Below, piece by piece: positions 23,397-33,918 of a DNA stretch of 64,000 nt. The position numbers and the translations under genes are program-made. How positions within the stretch are numbered: position 1 is the stretch's first letter; each line of letters begins with the position of its first letter. Source of the DNA: Mesomycoplasma neurolyticum (lineage in GTDB: Bacteria; Bacillota_I; Bacilli_A; Mycoplasmatales; Metamycoplasmataceae); assembly GCF_900660485.1 (NCBI RefSeq), contig NZ_LR214951.1, positions 620,001-684,000 on the forward strand, in the 5' to 3' direction. Under the pieces are notes generated by a model. It did not search any database and had not been told where the DNA came from. It saw only the letters and a list, made by a program, of their open reading frames with translations.

Positions 23397-24365
23397 ATGA
23401 ATTATAAAAATGTATTATTTGGAATGAAGAATGCAATTGAAATGGCAGAAAAAATTGCAGAAGAAACGCAACTCCCACTTTTAAAAGTTAATAGAGAAGT
23501 TTTTGCTGATGGCGAAGTAGTACTTTGATCAGAAGAAACAGTTAGAAATTCAAATGCTTTTATTATTGCAAGTACACATATGCCTGCAAATGAAAATATT
23601 ATGGAATTACTTATTTTTATAGACTCATTAAAAAGAGCTAATGTCAAAAGTATTACAGTGGTCTTGCTTTATTATGGCTATGCTAGACAAGATCGTAAAG
23701 ACCATGGTAGAAAACCTATAACAGCTAAATTAATTGCTGATTTATTAGAAAGAGCAGGAGCTACAAGAATTATTGCAGTTGATTTACACAATCCATCAAT
23801 TCAAGGATTTTTTAACATACCAGTTGATGATTTAAAAGGTCAATATGTTTTAGCTAAAAAAATCAAACAAGAAAGTGAAAGATTTACAGTTGTTTCACCT
23901 GACCATGGCGGAGCTGTTAGAGCAAGGATTTTATCTGAATTAATTGCTGATACAGTAAAAATCGCTATTATTGATAAAAGAAGAATTGGCACTAATAAAA
24001 CAGAAATTTTAGGTATTATTGGTGATGTAAAAGGTAAAAATGTTGTAATTATTGATGATATTATAGACACAGGCGGCACAATTATCAAAGCTGCTAAAGC
24101 AGTTAAAGAACATGGGGCTAAAAAAGTTATTATTGCTGCAACACATGGTGTTTTTTCAAGAGGCTTTGAAATGTTCCAAGAAGCCAAAGAAGTTGATAAG
24201 GTTATTATCACCGATTCAATTAAACATCAAAATTTAGACATCAAAAAATTTTCAAAACTTGAAATTGTTTCATTATCAAGTTTTGTATCTCAAACAATTA
24301 ATGCGATTATAAGAAATACTTCAATAACAAGTTTATATAAAATAATTAAAAATGAAATCATATAA
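23397..24365 (+). CDS. prs: Ribose-phosphate pyrophosphokinase
   Basis: Makes phosphoribosyl pyrophosphate from ribose-5-phosphate and ATP, for nucleotide salvage; 322 residues, normal length. Motifs: FADGEVVLW (Trp is UGA), YYGYARQDRKDHGRKPI (ATP site), VDLHNPSIQGFF, VVSPDHGGAVRAR and the PRPP loop VVIIDDIIDTGGTI. The ATG at 23397 follows an AAAGGAT site, and TATAAT at 23358-23363 is a likely -10 box. It overlaps rsmG by 14 bases, giving a two-gene operon, and is divergent from tatD. Confidence 0.97.
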
Positions 24366-25032
24366 GCAAATTACCAAAGAAATGGTTGATGACAACATTT
24401 TTAGTAAACTAGAAAAATATGTAGAATTAATAGAACAAGAAAATCAAAAAATAAATTTAACTGGTTTTAGTGGAGATAGGCTTTGAGAAAAAGGCATCTA
24501 TGAATCTTTGTTTCTTTTGTCAAATATTTTTCAAAATGAAAATTTAAAAAATAAAAAAATGTTAGATATAGGATCGGGTGTGGGTTTCCCCTCCATTCCT
24601 TTTTTCATAGCAAATAATAATTTTGAATTAACAATTTATGAACCTATTCAAAAAAGAGTCAATTTTTTAAAAATGGTTGCAAATGAATTGAATTTAAAAG
24701 TTAATATTAAAAAAATTAGAGCAGAAGATTCTAAAGAGGAAAAACGCTTTGACTATATAACAGCTAGAGCTGTATCTGAATTAAAAATTTTAATAGAAAT
24801 TTCTCATTTTTTAGGTAAAAAAGGTGGTAAATTCTTTTTTTTAAAAGGACCAGCAATTTTTGATGAAATAAAAAGAGCTGAAGCTGAATTAAAAATTTTT
24901 AAAATCAAAAATTATAATTCAACTAAATATATTTCATCTTCAAATGAAACAAATTATATTTTTTGATTTGAAAAAAATTCTGAGACACCTAAAGGTTATC
25001 CAAGAAAATGAGCTAAAATTAAAAAACCATAG
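24352..25032 (+). CDS. rsmG: 16S rRNA (guanine-527-N7) methyltransferase RsmG (GidB)
   Basis: 226-residue SAM-dependent methyltransferase acting on G527 of 16S rRNA. The N-terminus has YVELIEQENQKINLTGF, as in RsmG, then KKMLDIGSGVGFPSIP (SAM loop), LTIYEPIQKRVNFLKMV and FDYITARAVSELKIL; the C-terminus ends TPKGYPRKWAKIKKP. I start at 24352 because the N-terminal helix motif lies before the next good start. UGA tryptophans are present in the N-terminal helix and the tail. The start overlaps prs, and the stop codon is inside the terminator stem. Confidence 0.95.
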
Positions 25033-25050
25033 ATTTTGCTATGGTTTTTT
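25021..25050 (+). terminator. Terminator overlapping the rsmG stop
   Basis: AAAAAACCATAG pairs with CTATGGTTTTTT around ATTTTG. The left arm contains the rsmG stop codon, which is unusually economical. Confidence 0.9.
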
Positions 25051-25095
25051 AAAAAAATTAATATAATTAATTTTAATTTAAAAAAAGGATGGATT

Positions 25096-26610
25096 ATGAA
25101 AAAACCTGTGATTTTAACTGTAATTGATGGCTTAGGTCTAAGAAATGAAAAACAAGGTAATGCTTTTGCCCAAGCAAAAACACCTACATTTGATGAATAT
25201 TTCAAAAATTATCCTCACTCAATTATTCAAGCATCTGGTGAATTTGTAGGATTGCCAGAAGGACAAATGGGAAATAGTGAAGTTGGACATTTAAATATTG
25301 GTGCTGGCTTTGTTGTTTACACTGGTCTTTCTTTAATTAACAAAGCTTTAAAAGAAAAAACTTTTGAAAAAAATTCAAAATTTATTAAAGCTTTTAAAAA
25401 CTCAATTAAAACAAATAGCACACTACAAATAATGGGTCTTTTATCACCAGGTGGTGTACATTCATTAGAAAAACACTTATTTGCTTTGATTGAAGCAGCG
25501 CATAACTTTGGGGTAAAAAAATTAAACGTTCATGTTTTTGGTGACGGGAGAGATGTTGCACCACAATCTATTTTGACTTCAATAGAAAAACTAGAAAATA
25601 TTTTAAATAAATATGAAAATTACCAAATTGCAACTATTGCTGGACGATTTTATGCAATGGATCGTGATAAAATGTTTGATCGTAATGAAATTGCTTATCA
25701 AACAATTTTAGGAAAATCACAAAGTTATTTTGAAAATGCAAGCACATATATAAAAGAGCAATATGATCAAAAAATTTATGATGAATTTTTTGTTCCCGCT
25801 CAAAACAAAAAAATTTCTAAAAATGATTTTCTTAAAAACAATGATTCAGTTATCTTTTTTAACTTTAGACCTGATAGAGCAAGACAACTTAGCCACATGA
25901 TACTAAATAGTGATTTATATGATTATAAACCAAGTGAAATCATTAAAACAAACGTTTTTGTTTCAATGATGAAATATGAAGGACTAGAAACTGAAGTAGC
26001 TTTTGAAGAAATGGAAGTTAAAACTCCTATTGGGAAAGTAATTGAACAAACTGGTTTAAAACAATTAAGATTAGCTGAAACACAAAAATATGCTCATGTT
26101 ACATTTTTCATGGATGGTGGAAATGATATAGTTTTTAAAAATAGTGAAAGAATTATGGTAAATTCATTAAAAGTTGAATCCTACGCAGATGCTCCACAAA
26201 TGTCAGCAAAAGAAATAACAGATGAGCTTTTAGCAAAAGCTAAAAATTTTGATTTAGTAATTATGAATTTTGCAAATCCAGATATGGTTGGGCATACTGG
26301 GAATTTAAATTCAACAATTAAAGCTGTTGAAATTTTAGATGAACAACTTGGGCGTATTAAAAAGTGGGTTGAAGAAAATAATGCTGTGCAATTTATCACG
26401 GCTGATCATGGAAATGCTGAAGTTACAGAAGATGAAAATAATAACCCAGCAACTAAACATACATCATATCCTGTTATGTTAATAACAACAGATAAATCAC
26501 TAAAGTTAAAAAATGGAAAATTATCTAACATTGCACCTACTATTTTAGACTACATGAATATTCAAAAACCAGATGAAATGAACGAAGAATCTTTAATAAT
26601 TAAAAAATAA
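25096..26610 (+). CDS. gpmI: 2,3-bisphosphoglycerate-independent phosphoglycerate mutase
   Basis: Glycolytic interconversion of 3- and 2-phosphoglycerate, 504 residues, normal length. The metal-dependent alkaline-phosphatase fold motifs are clear: TVIDGLGLR (Asp), GNSEVGHLNIGAG (the phosphoserine), FGDGRDVAPQS, GRFYAMDRDKMFDR, FFNFRPDRARQL, NFANPDMVGHTG (Asp, His) and ITADHGNAEV (Asp, His). The C-terminal KHTSYPVMLI is also typical. The ATG at 25096 follows an AAAGGAT site. It stands alone between the rsmG terminator and the following remnant region. Confidence 0.98.
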   Translation: MKKPVILTVIDGLGLRNEKQGNAFAQAKTPTFDEYFKNYPHSIIQASGEFVGLPEGQMGNSEVGHLNIGAGFVVYTGLSLINKALKEKTFEKNSKFIKAFKNSIKTNSTLQIMGLLSPGGVHSLEKHLFALIEAAHNFGVKKLNVHVFGDGRDVAPQSILTSIEKLENILNKYENYQIATIAGRFYAMDRDKMFDRNEIAYQTILGKSQSYFENASTYIKEQYDQKIYDEFFVPAQNKKISKNDFLKNNDSVIFFNFRPDRARQLSHMILNSDLYDYKPSEIIKTNVFVSMMKYEGLETEVAFEEMEVKTPIGKVIEQTGLKQLRLAETQKYAHVTFFMDGGNDIVFKNSERIMVNSLKVESYADAPQMSAKEITDELLAKAKNFDLVIMNFANPDMVGHTGNLNSTIKAVEILDEQLGRIKKWVEENNAVQFITADHGNAEVTEDENNNPATKHTSYPVMLITTDKSLKLKNGKLSNIAPTILDYMNIQKPDEMNEESLIIKK

Positions 26611-26820
26611 AAGTAGTAGCTTAGTATTTGTAATAAAAAATGCTTTATGTTTAAGTAAAAATATAATTACAAATATTATTTATAATTTTATGACCAAAGC
26701 AGAAAACAAAATAATTAATAAAAACAAATAAAATTTAGTTTTATACATAAAAAAATATTGAATTTTAATTTTTTTAATATTTTAAATCGTACAATTAAAA
26801 TTGTAATTTAAAAAAAGAAA
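26611..26820. other. Short gene-free stretch after gpmI
   Basis: No gene is seen. It is strongly A/T-rich with a small ACAATT/AATTGT palindrome near 26790-26803. No clear U-tailed hairpin is seen for gpmI. Confidence 0.35.
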
Positions 26821-27098
26821 AATATTTTGAATAGTTTATATAATCTTAAGGCAGTTTCACTAGATATAGATGGAAAAATAAATTCTCTCCTTATTTAAAA
26901 AATAGAAGTGCTGGTCTATTGATAATTTTTTTAAAATATTTTTCAATAACAAATGATCATAGATATAATATATATGTTGATAATTTATATAATTCTTTAA
27001 TTAAAGTAAACACTAAAAAATCATTTAATCATGGTATTTCTGGAATTATTTATGGATTATTAATTTATTGAAAAACTAAAAAATATGTTAAATATTAA
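26821..27098 (+). pseudogene. Remnant of a lanthionine-synthetase-like (LanC-type) protein
   Basis: A broken frame. From 26850 to 27098 it reads uninterrupted and ends in a stop. It includes FSPYLKNRSAGLLIIFLKYF and FNHGISGIIYGLLIYW (Trp is UGA). The SPYLxxxSAGxxxxxLxY block followed by HGxSGIxxxL is characteristic of the LanC-like cyclase part of class III/IV lanthipeptide synthetases. Upstream, another frame continues back to 26821 (NSLYNLKAVSLDIDGKIN), so a frameshift lies near 26880. No kinase/lyase domains are left. Two ABC half-exporters follow 145 bases downstream. A 42-codon frame at 27108-27236 has a poor start and is not a credible gene. Confidence 0.6.
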
Positions 27099-27243
27099 GG
27101 AAATGGAATCTAGATTTTTTGTTTTTTTAATATTTAATAAAACCAAATCACCTCTAGATCATATTAGGGTTGTGCTAAAAAAAATTTTTATGAAGGTTAT
27201 TTGTTTTTTTATTAGTTATATAATTTTTTAGAAAGAGAATTTA

Positions 27244-28818
27244 ATGTTAAAATATTTTAAAAAAAATTGAAAAATAGTTTTAAGCATTTTGTTTTTAAAT
27301 TTAATTAGTTATTTGAGTTTAACAATTTTATTATTTTCGATATCAGATTTAATAAATAATTTAAATGATTTAAATAAATTTAAAATTTATGTTTTTTTAA
27401 TCCCTTGTTTATTAATAATCTCTATAATATTTTCATTATTTGGTTTTGTTTTGAAAAATAAATTACTTTTTAACATCAACAAAACAATAGTTAAAAAATC
27501 ATTAAATTTTATTAGTAACCAAAAACCTAATATTGTAAATCAAGACAAAGGAAAATATTTGTATTGAATTTCAGATAGAAGAGAAGAAATAATACAACAA
27601 GTTTTTAGTTTAGGGATGCAATCATTAGAAAATATTTTTATATCAGCACTTAGTTTGATCATTGTTTTTATTTTAAGTTGAAAAATAGCTTTAATTAGTC
27701 TAGTTTTCATAATTATAAATTTTTTTATTTCATTATTTTTAACTCAAAAAACAGTAAAATTAGATACTGTATTTTTTGATAAACACGAACTGACAAATAA
27801 TTTATGAATAAAAAATTTTGATAATTTTTTATTATATTGACAAATAGGTTTAGAAAATTTATTTTTTAAAAGCAACGAAAATAATGTCAATAAAATAGAA
27901 AAAAATTTTAAAAAAGTTAAAACAAAAGTTATTTTATTAGAAATAATAAATTCATTTATAACAATTTTTTTTAACTTTTTAATTTTTTTACTTACAATAT
28001 TTTTTGTTCTAAACAAAATTGAAAAAATTGGTATTTTATTCATAATTCCTTCATTATTATTAACAATAATACAAGCATTAAGAGTTTTTTTGTTTTCATT
28101 ACAAAGATTCAAAACACATAAAAAATTTTTTAAAAAAATATCTTCTTTTGAATCAATTAAAAAATGTGATAATTCATATTTAAATATAAAAGAAATAAAA
28201 ATTGAAAATTTAAATTATAAGATTGGAGAAAAAGAAATTTTAAAAAATATTTCCTTGATTTTTGAAAAGGGTAAAAAATATGCTATTATAGGTTCTTCTG
28301 GAATAGGAAAATCAACTCTTATTCATTTAATTACAAAGCAACTGCCAACACAAAATTCAAGTATTTATATTAATGGAATAAATATAGAAAAAATTGAAAG
28401 TTGCAAATTAAATAACTCTTTTCATTATATTGATTCTAATGCTACATTATTTGATACAAATCTTTATAATAATATAACATTATGAGAAAAAAATGAACAC
28501 AATGATGTATTAAATGCACTAAAAAAAGCCAGTTTTTCAATCTCTGAAAATGACTTAAAAAATAATGTTAATAATTTATCTTCTGGTGAAAAACAAAAAA
28601 TAAATTTAGCAAGTTTTTTTCTCAAAAAAACCAATGTTTTAATTTTAGATGAAGCATTTTCACAAATAGATAATAAAAATTTAAGAAATATTTGAAACGA
28701 AATTAACAAAATAGAAAATTTGCTTTTAATAAATATAACGCATCATATTAATGGTTTTGAAAACTATGATGAAATAATTAATTTGGAGGCTTTAAATGAA
28801 GTTAATTTGAAAAAATAG
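27244..28818 (+). CDS. ABC half-transporter (membrane plus ATPase), first of pair
   Basis: 524-residue type IV ABC exporter half. The first 300 residues are a membrane domain with five to six long hydrophobic helices; there is no N-terminal C39 peptidase. The ATPase domain starts at about residue 315: IKIENLNYKIGEKEILKNIS, Walker A GSSGIGKST, signature NLSSGEKQK, Walker B VLILDEAFSQID and switch His in NITHHI. All catalytic residues are present. Many UGA tryptophans. The ATG at 27244 follows GAAAGAGAA. The downstream partner starts within its 3' end (23-bp overlap), so they are co-translated and probably form a heterodimer that exports a peptide or drug. The LanC-like remnant just upstream suggests an original lanthipeptide-type cargo. 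Confidence 0.88.
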
Positions 28819-30394
28819 TAAATTTAAAGTTATTTTGTTTTTGTTTGTTACATTATTTTGAATATTTTTACCAATATTAATTATATATGCAGAAAGTTTT
28901 TTAATAGATTATACAGTATCACAAAAAAATATTTTTAATTTAAACCCTTGAATTGAAATTGTGGTTATTGCATCCTTAATATTTTCTTTTTATGTTCTCA
29001 ATTTAATTATTAATTATTTTTATTATAAAATATATGGTTTACAAACTTTTTTTATATATAAAGTAATTGTAAAAGAAATTGGCATGCAATTTTTAAAAGC
29101 TAAAAATTCTGAAATCAAAAAATATAATAGTAATTTATTTATTCAAAAGTCTTTAAATGAGGGAATGCAATATTATGGTTTAAACTATATTTCTTGATTA
29201 GAATTAATTTCAAATTTTATTGTTATAAGTATTATTGTAGCTTTTTGAAGCTTCAGCAATTATTATGTATTAATTATATTTGTCGCATTTATCTTATTTA
29301 TAATTTTACCTAGTGTTTTACTCCAAAGAAAAAATAATTTTTATCAAGAAAAATATGTTAATAACTTTAATGCTTTGTTATCAGAAAGCGAGAATTATTT
29401 TGAAAATTATACAAAATTGTATTTTGCAAATAAAACTCATTTGTTATATAACCATTTTGATAATATAACAAATGAAACTTTCAAAATGTGAAAACAAAAA
29501 AATAATTGATCCTTTTTTAATGATTTTATTAAATCAAGTGTTATTTTAATTATTGAAAACTTAGTACTTTTACTTTTGATATATTTTTATATCGAAAACA
29601 TTTTTGATGTCTCAATAGGAATAATTTTTTTATTTAAATATTCATTAGAAAAATTCAAGGATTACATACTAAATATTTTTAGAAACATCAAAGACATAAT
29701 ATCATCTAGAAAAATTACAAAATCATTTAATTTACAATTATTGACTGATGCAAATAAAATAAAAATAAATGAAATTCAAAATATTTCACTTAAAAATGTA
29801 AGTTTAACAATAAAAAACAAAAATATTTTTCAAAATTTAAATATAAATTTTGAAAAAGGTAAAAAATATGCAATTATTGGTAAATCAGGTTCAGGTAAAA
29901 GTAGCTTATTTAAATTATTAACAGGTGAAATAACAAATTTTGAAGGTGAAATTAAAATAAATGGTTATGATATTAATGATATTAATAATTACAATTTAAG
30001 AAAAAAAATAACTATTTTTAAAAATGAATCATATATTTTTGAAGGAAGTTATGAAAACAACATTGCTTTAACAACAAATAATATTGATAATAAAAAAATT
30101 AAAAATTCAATTTTTTTAAGTAGTATTGATGAAAAGGATATAGAAAATAAAAATGCAACTGAATTGTCGGTGGGACAAAAACAAAGACTAAACATTACAA
30201 GACTATTTTATTTTGAAAAAAATTTCTTGTTGTTAGACGAGGTTTTATCTAATATCGATGAAGAAAACGCAAAAAAAATTTTAAAAAATTTAATTAAATC
30301 AAATGTAACATTAATTTTAATTTCACACCATTTAAAACCTAAAGAACAACAACTTTTTGATGAAGTTATAAATTTTGATTTATTAAAAAAATAG
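28796..30394 (+). CDS. ABC half-transporter (membrane plus ATPase), second of pair
   Basis: 532-residue type IV ABC exporter half, paralogous to the preceding gene. The membrane domain (residues 1 to about 310) has six hydrophobic helices. The ATPase domain begins ISLKNVSLTIKNKNIFQNL, with Walker A GKSGSGKSS, signature ELSVGQKQR, Walker B FLLLDEVLSNID and His in LISHHLK. Both sites look competent, so the complex is probably active. The start has a strong GGAGG site inside the upstream gene's 3' end. A large terminator follows. Substrate unknown; fold and context suggest peptide export. Confidence 0.88.
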
Positions 30395-30412
30395 TTATTT
30401 CAATATAATAAT

Positions 30413-30468
30413 AAATACTAAAAAAGTGTACACTCAATTTTAAATAGTGGAACACTTTTTTAGTATTT
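30413..30468. terminator. Bidirectional terminator between ABC pair and 5S rRNA
   Basis: A 17-bp perfect stem (30413-30429 with 30452-30468), with A and T runs within and around it. It serves the plus-strand ABC operon and the minus-strand 5S gene. Confidence 0.88.
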
Positions 30469-30487
30469 AAAAATTAAAAAATAAAAA

Positions 30488-30597
30488 AACTACCAACTCC
30501 CTATTTTCCCATATTTCAGGTATCGTCGGCGTAAAAGGGCTTAACTACTGAGTTCGGAATGGTATCAGGTGCTCCCCTTTGCTTTAATTGGTATTGA
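30488..30597 (-). rRNA. rrf: 5S ribosomal RNA
   Basis: On the minus strand the highly conserved core is present: GGGGAGCACCTGATACC, CCGAACTCAGTAG and TTAAGCCC, then CGCCGACGATACC, and a 3' end of GGGAGTTGGTAGT that pairs with the 5' AATACCAAT. Length about 110, right for mollicutes. Ends are accurate to a few bases. No 16S or 23S gene is adjacent, so it is unlinked from the main rRNA operon. Confidence 0.95.
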
Positions 30598-30601
30598 AAC
30601 T

Positions 30602-30607
30602 ATTATA
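30602..30607 (-). promoter_or_regulatory. -10 box of the 5S rRNA gene
   Basis: TATAAT on the minus strand ends about 5 bases before the RNA 5' end, as expected for a direct promoter. The -35 is weak. Confidence 0.7.
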
Positions 30608-30737
30608 CATTAAAATTTAAAAAAATAAAATATTTTTTTTATTTTTATTAAAAATTATTTAAATAAACATATATTTAAAAAAATATAGTTTATAATTTTA
30701 AAGTTAATTTTTAATAAAATGAAAGGAGTGTTAATTA

Positions 30738-32813
30738 ATGAAATTTTTTAAAAAATGAAAAATTTTAAAAATTATATTATTAATTTTTATAACTTTATTA
30801 GTTGGTTCAATAATATATGATAGATTTTTAGGAAAAGAAAATATTATAACAATTAATGAATTAGATCAAATGATTGAAAAATTTGCCAAAGATGAAAAAG
30901 ACAACAACTTTTTTATGAAATTTGAAATCAATCCTGAAAAATGAAAAGCTTATATAATGGCGGTTGAAGAAGGTAAAACTAACAACTATGTTGTGAAACT
31001 TGATCCTTCTTTAATTAGTAAATACCAAACTAATAAAGAAGTTTATGAAAATATAGCAAAAGCAGTTAAATGGAATGTGGGCACAACACCACTTCCTTCT
31101 GAAATAAGCGAAAAAATTAATAAACTAAGAAATATCCAACAACTTGGTTTTTATAACTCAGGACGTACAGAAATAGGGTTAACTCAAAGAATTTTAGGAT
31201 TTATTCCTGGAATATTACCTTTTTTAATTTTTGGTTTATTCTTTTACTTTATTTACAAAAGTTCAAGTCAAACAGGGAGTGGAGGTGGACTTTTTGGACC
31301 ACAATCACAAAACCTTGCTTCAAGAGTTATTTCAGACAAAAAATTTAGTGATATAGCTGGTAATAAAGAAGCTAAAGAAGAAGTAATGGAGCTTGTTGAC
31401 TACTTAAAAAATCCTAAGAAATATCAAGCAGCTGGTGCTAGAATTCCAAAAGGTATTTTATTAGGCGGACCTCCAGGAACAGGTAAAACTTTATTAGCTA
31501 AAGCAACAGCTGGTGAAGCTAATGTCCCATTCTTATTTATATCTGCGTCTAATTTTGTTGAATTATATGTAGGTATGGGGGCTAAAAGGGTAAGAGAGTT
31601 GTTCAAAGAAGCAAGAAAAGAAGCGCCTGCTATTATATTTATAGATGAGCTTGATGCTGTTGGTAGATCAAGAGGTTCAGGTATTGGTGGTGGAAATGAT
31701 GAGAGAGAACAAACACTTAACCAATTGTTAGTTGAAATGGATGGTATGACAAACAACAGTGGAATTCTTGTTATGGCTGCAACAAACAGAACAGATGTTT
31801 TAGATCCTGCACTACAAAGACCAGGAAGATTTGATAGAACAATTACTGTTGGATATCCTGATGTTAAAGAAAGAGAAGAAATTCTTGAACTTCATGCTAG
31901 AGGTAAAAGAATAAGCAAAGAGATTAACTTTAAAAATATAGCCAAAAGAACACCTGGTTTTTCAGGCGCTCAATTAGAAAATGTTATTAACGAAGCTTCT
32001 ATTTTATCAGTAAGAGAAAACACAAATGTTGTTACTTCTAGTCAAATTGATGAAGCTATTGATAGAGTGATGAGTGGACCAGCTAAAAAACATAGAACTA
32101 TAACAGAAGCAGAAAGAACAATGGTTGCATACCATGAAGCAGGGCATGCTGTTGTAGGAATAAAAATCCCTGGTGGAAACAAGGTACAAAAAATTACTAT
32201 AATCCCAAGAGGAAATGCTGGTGGTTATAACTTAATGCTTCCTGAAGAAGAAAAATATAATGCAACTAAATCAGAATTGTTAGCTATGATAGCTTCATTT
32301 ATGGGTGGAAGAGCTGCTGAAGAAATTATGTATGGACCTAAGGAAATTTCAACAGGAGCAGCTAATGACATTGAAAAAGCAACTAAAATAGCTAGAAGAA
32401 TGGTAACAGAATTTGGGATGTCAGCTCTCGGACCAATTCAATATGAAGCAGATACAACTAATCCATTTTTAGGACGCGATTATGCTAAAAATATGTCTTT
32501 CTCTTCTAAAGTTGGGCATGAAATTGACATTGAAGTAAGAAAAATAATTTCTGAAGCTTATTCACAAGCTAGAAATGTTCTTTTAAATAACAAAGAACTT
32601 TTAGAATTAATCAAAACATCATTGCTTGAAAATGAAACAATTGTTTCAGAAGAAATTGAATATATAGCAAAACATATGAAATTACCTCCTAAAAAACAAG
32701 CTGAAGAAGTTAGAAGAAACAAAAAATTATCATTAGATGAGCTAATTAAAAATTCCAAAAGTCAAACAAATACAAATAATCAAAATGAACAAAACACTAA
32801 TTTCAATAAATAA
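30738..32813 (+). CDS. ftsH: ATP-dependent zinc metalloprotease FtsH
   Basis: Membrane AAA+ protease that degrades misfolded membrane and regulatory proteins, 691 residues. Two N-terminal membrane helices (about residues 10-31 and 155-175) flank an outside domain. The AAA domain has Walker A GGPPGTGKT, Walker B IIFIDELDAVG and the second region of homology TNRTDVLDPALQRPGRFD. The zinc site is HEAGH (about residue 466) with a downstream Asp in the STGAANDIEKAT region. The start at 30738 is set by a GAAAGGAGTG site and the first helix with UGA tryptophans; later ATGs would lose the membrane anchor. The tail is Asn/Gln-rich. A 19-bp-stem terminator follows. Confidence 0.98.
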
Positions 32814-32828
32814 GAATTAATTTTTATA

Positions 32829-32874
32829 AACAACAAAAAAAACTTGGTAATAATGCCAAGTTTTTTTTGTTGTT
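32829..32874. terminator. ftsH terminator (bidirectional)
   Basis: A perfect 19-bp stem: AACAAC, A8, CTTGG pairing with CCAAG, T8, GTTGTT around an 8-base loop. The end of the minus-strand lipoprotein remnant touches its right arm. Confidence 0.92.
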
Positions 32875-33659
32875 TAATCAATTATATGAACTTCTAAAGT
32901 AGTTTTATTATTTATATGAATTGTTTCATGAGTTGTATTATCTTTTTCATTTATTATTTTTAATTTATCAAAAGAAAGTAATCACTGGGTTTTAACACTT
33001 TCATCTTTTAAAATTTTAGTGTCAGGAATTTTATAACTATGTTTTTTTGAAATAATATAAACTAATAATTTGTTATTTTGTTGATCAAAAGTTATTTTAT
33101 GAATTAATTTTAGTAACAGTATTACTATTATTTACCCAATAGTTTTCAATAAAAAAAATATTATTTTTAGCAAAAAACTCTTCAGTTATTTGCTTTGTAT
33201 TTATTTCATTATTTTTATCTTTAAAAATTCGCTATAATTTGGAAAATTATCAAAATATTTAAAAATGGTGTTTGTTTTTTTATCTGAAATTTCATATCCT
33301 ATTTTATCTAATGCTTTTTTATAAATTTCAACTATTTTAGAAATTCTTTCTTCTTTAGATAATGTTGGATTATTTTTATTAACAATATTTTCTAATTCTT
33401 TTGCCCATTCCCAATTTTTCTCTAATGTTTCATATACATAAAAATCAGGAATTGGCATTTCTTCAGTTAAATATTGATTTTGAACTTTAGCAGAAGGGGT
33501 TTTTGATTCTGTAATATCAGAAGATGGTGGACTAGAAGGTGGAGTGTTTTCAATATCTTCAGAACTTTTATTTGGTTCTTTAAGTAAACCTTTTCAACAC
33601 GAACTAGATAATGAAACAAAAACAGTGGGTATTACTAATAAATTACAAGATAAAAAAAT
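32874..33659 (-). pseudogene. Frameshifted lipoprotein gene
   Basis: Three frames together read as one lipoprotein. 33659 to 33201 gives a signal-like KIFLSCNLLVIPTVFVSLSSSC with lipobox-like Cys, a Ser/Pro linker, then FYVYETLEKNWEWAKELEN and IFKYFDNFPNYSEFLK. A shift near 33210 leads into KNNEINTKQITEEFFAKNN. A second shift near 33115 leads into HKITFDQQNNKLLVYII and ends HETIHINNKTTLEVHIID plus a stop. No ATG fits the signal-peptide frame: a TAA (33665-33663) is followed only by ATT, while ATG at about 33684 is in another frame and would need one extra base in the A6T7 run. The pattern resembles the lipoprotein at 8666-9211. Either decayed or switched off by slippage. Confidence 0.65.
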
Positions 33660-33662
33660 TTT

Positions 33663-33761
33663 TTAACGTGTGAAATCATCACCTTCTTTTTCAAATTCTT
33701 TTTTCATTTTTTCTGTTGGATTATTATTTAACTTTTTTAAATCATTAATAATGTTTTTCAT
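33663..33761 (-). CDS. 32-residue charged peptide upstream of the broken lipoprotein
   Basis: Starts ATG with an AAGGA site 6 bases upstream. MKNIINDLKKLNNN begins a highly charged, Lys/Glu-rich helix ending EGDDFTR. It is in the same frame as the lipoprotein remnant, with one TAA between. It may be a translated leader, or the relic of a fused start. No function recognised. Confidence 0.45.
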   Translation of the reverse strand: MKNIINDLKKLNNNPTEKMKKEFEKEGDDFTR

Positions 33762-33858
33762 AAGTAATTCCTTTTTCTTTTTTTTATTTTTCTTTTTTAT
33801 TTCTTCTAAATATTTCTAGTTTTATTCTTTAAAACTTAAACTAAAATGAGATATATAA

Positions 33859-33870
33859 CCCCCTACCCCC
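33859..33870 (-). other. GGGGGTAGGGGG tract
   Basis: Two runs of five G on the minus strand separated by TA, in a region otherwise nearly free of G/C. It lies just past the end of the plasmid-initiator relic. It could be half of a G-quadruplex or a leftover plasmid-origin feature. Confidence 0.5.
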
Positions 33871-33918
33871 TTAAAAAAAGCATTTTTTTGCGAGTGATCC
33901 ACTACATTTGCTATAAAA

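Noticed and set aside
27108..27236. 42-codon frame between the LanC-like remnant and the ABC genes, possible peptide precursor
   Set aside because: The ribosome site is only one base from the ATG, and the peptide is mostly hydrophobic without a leader/core layout or Cys/Ser/Thr cluster.
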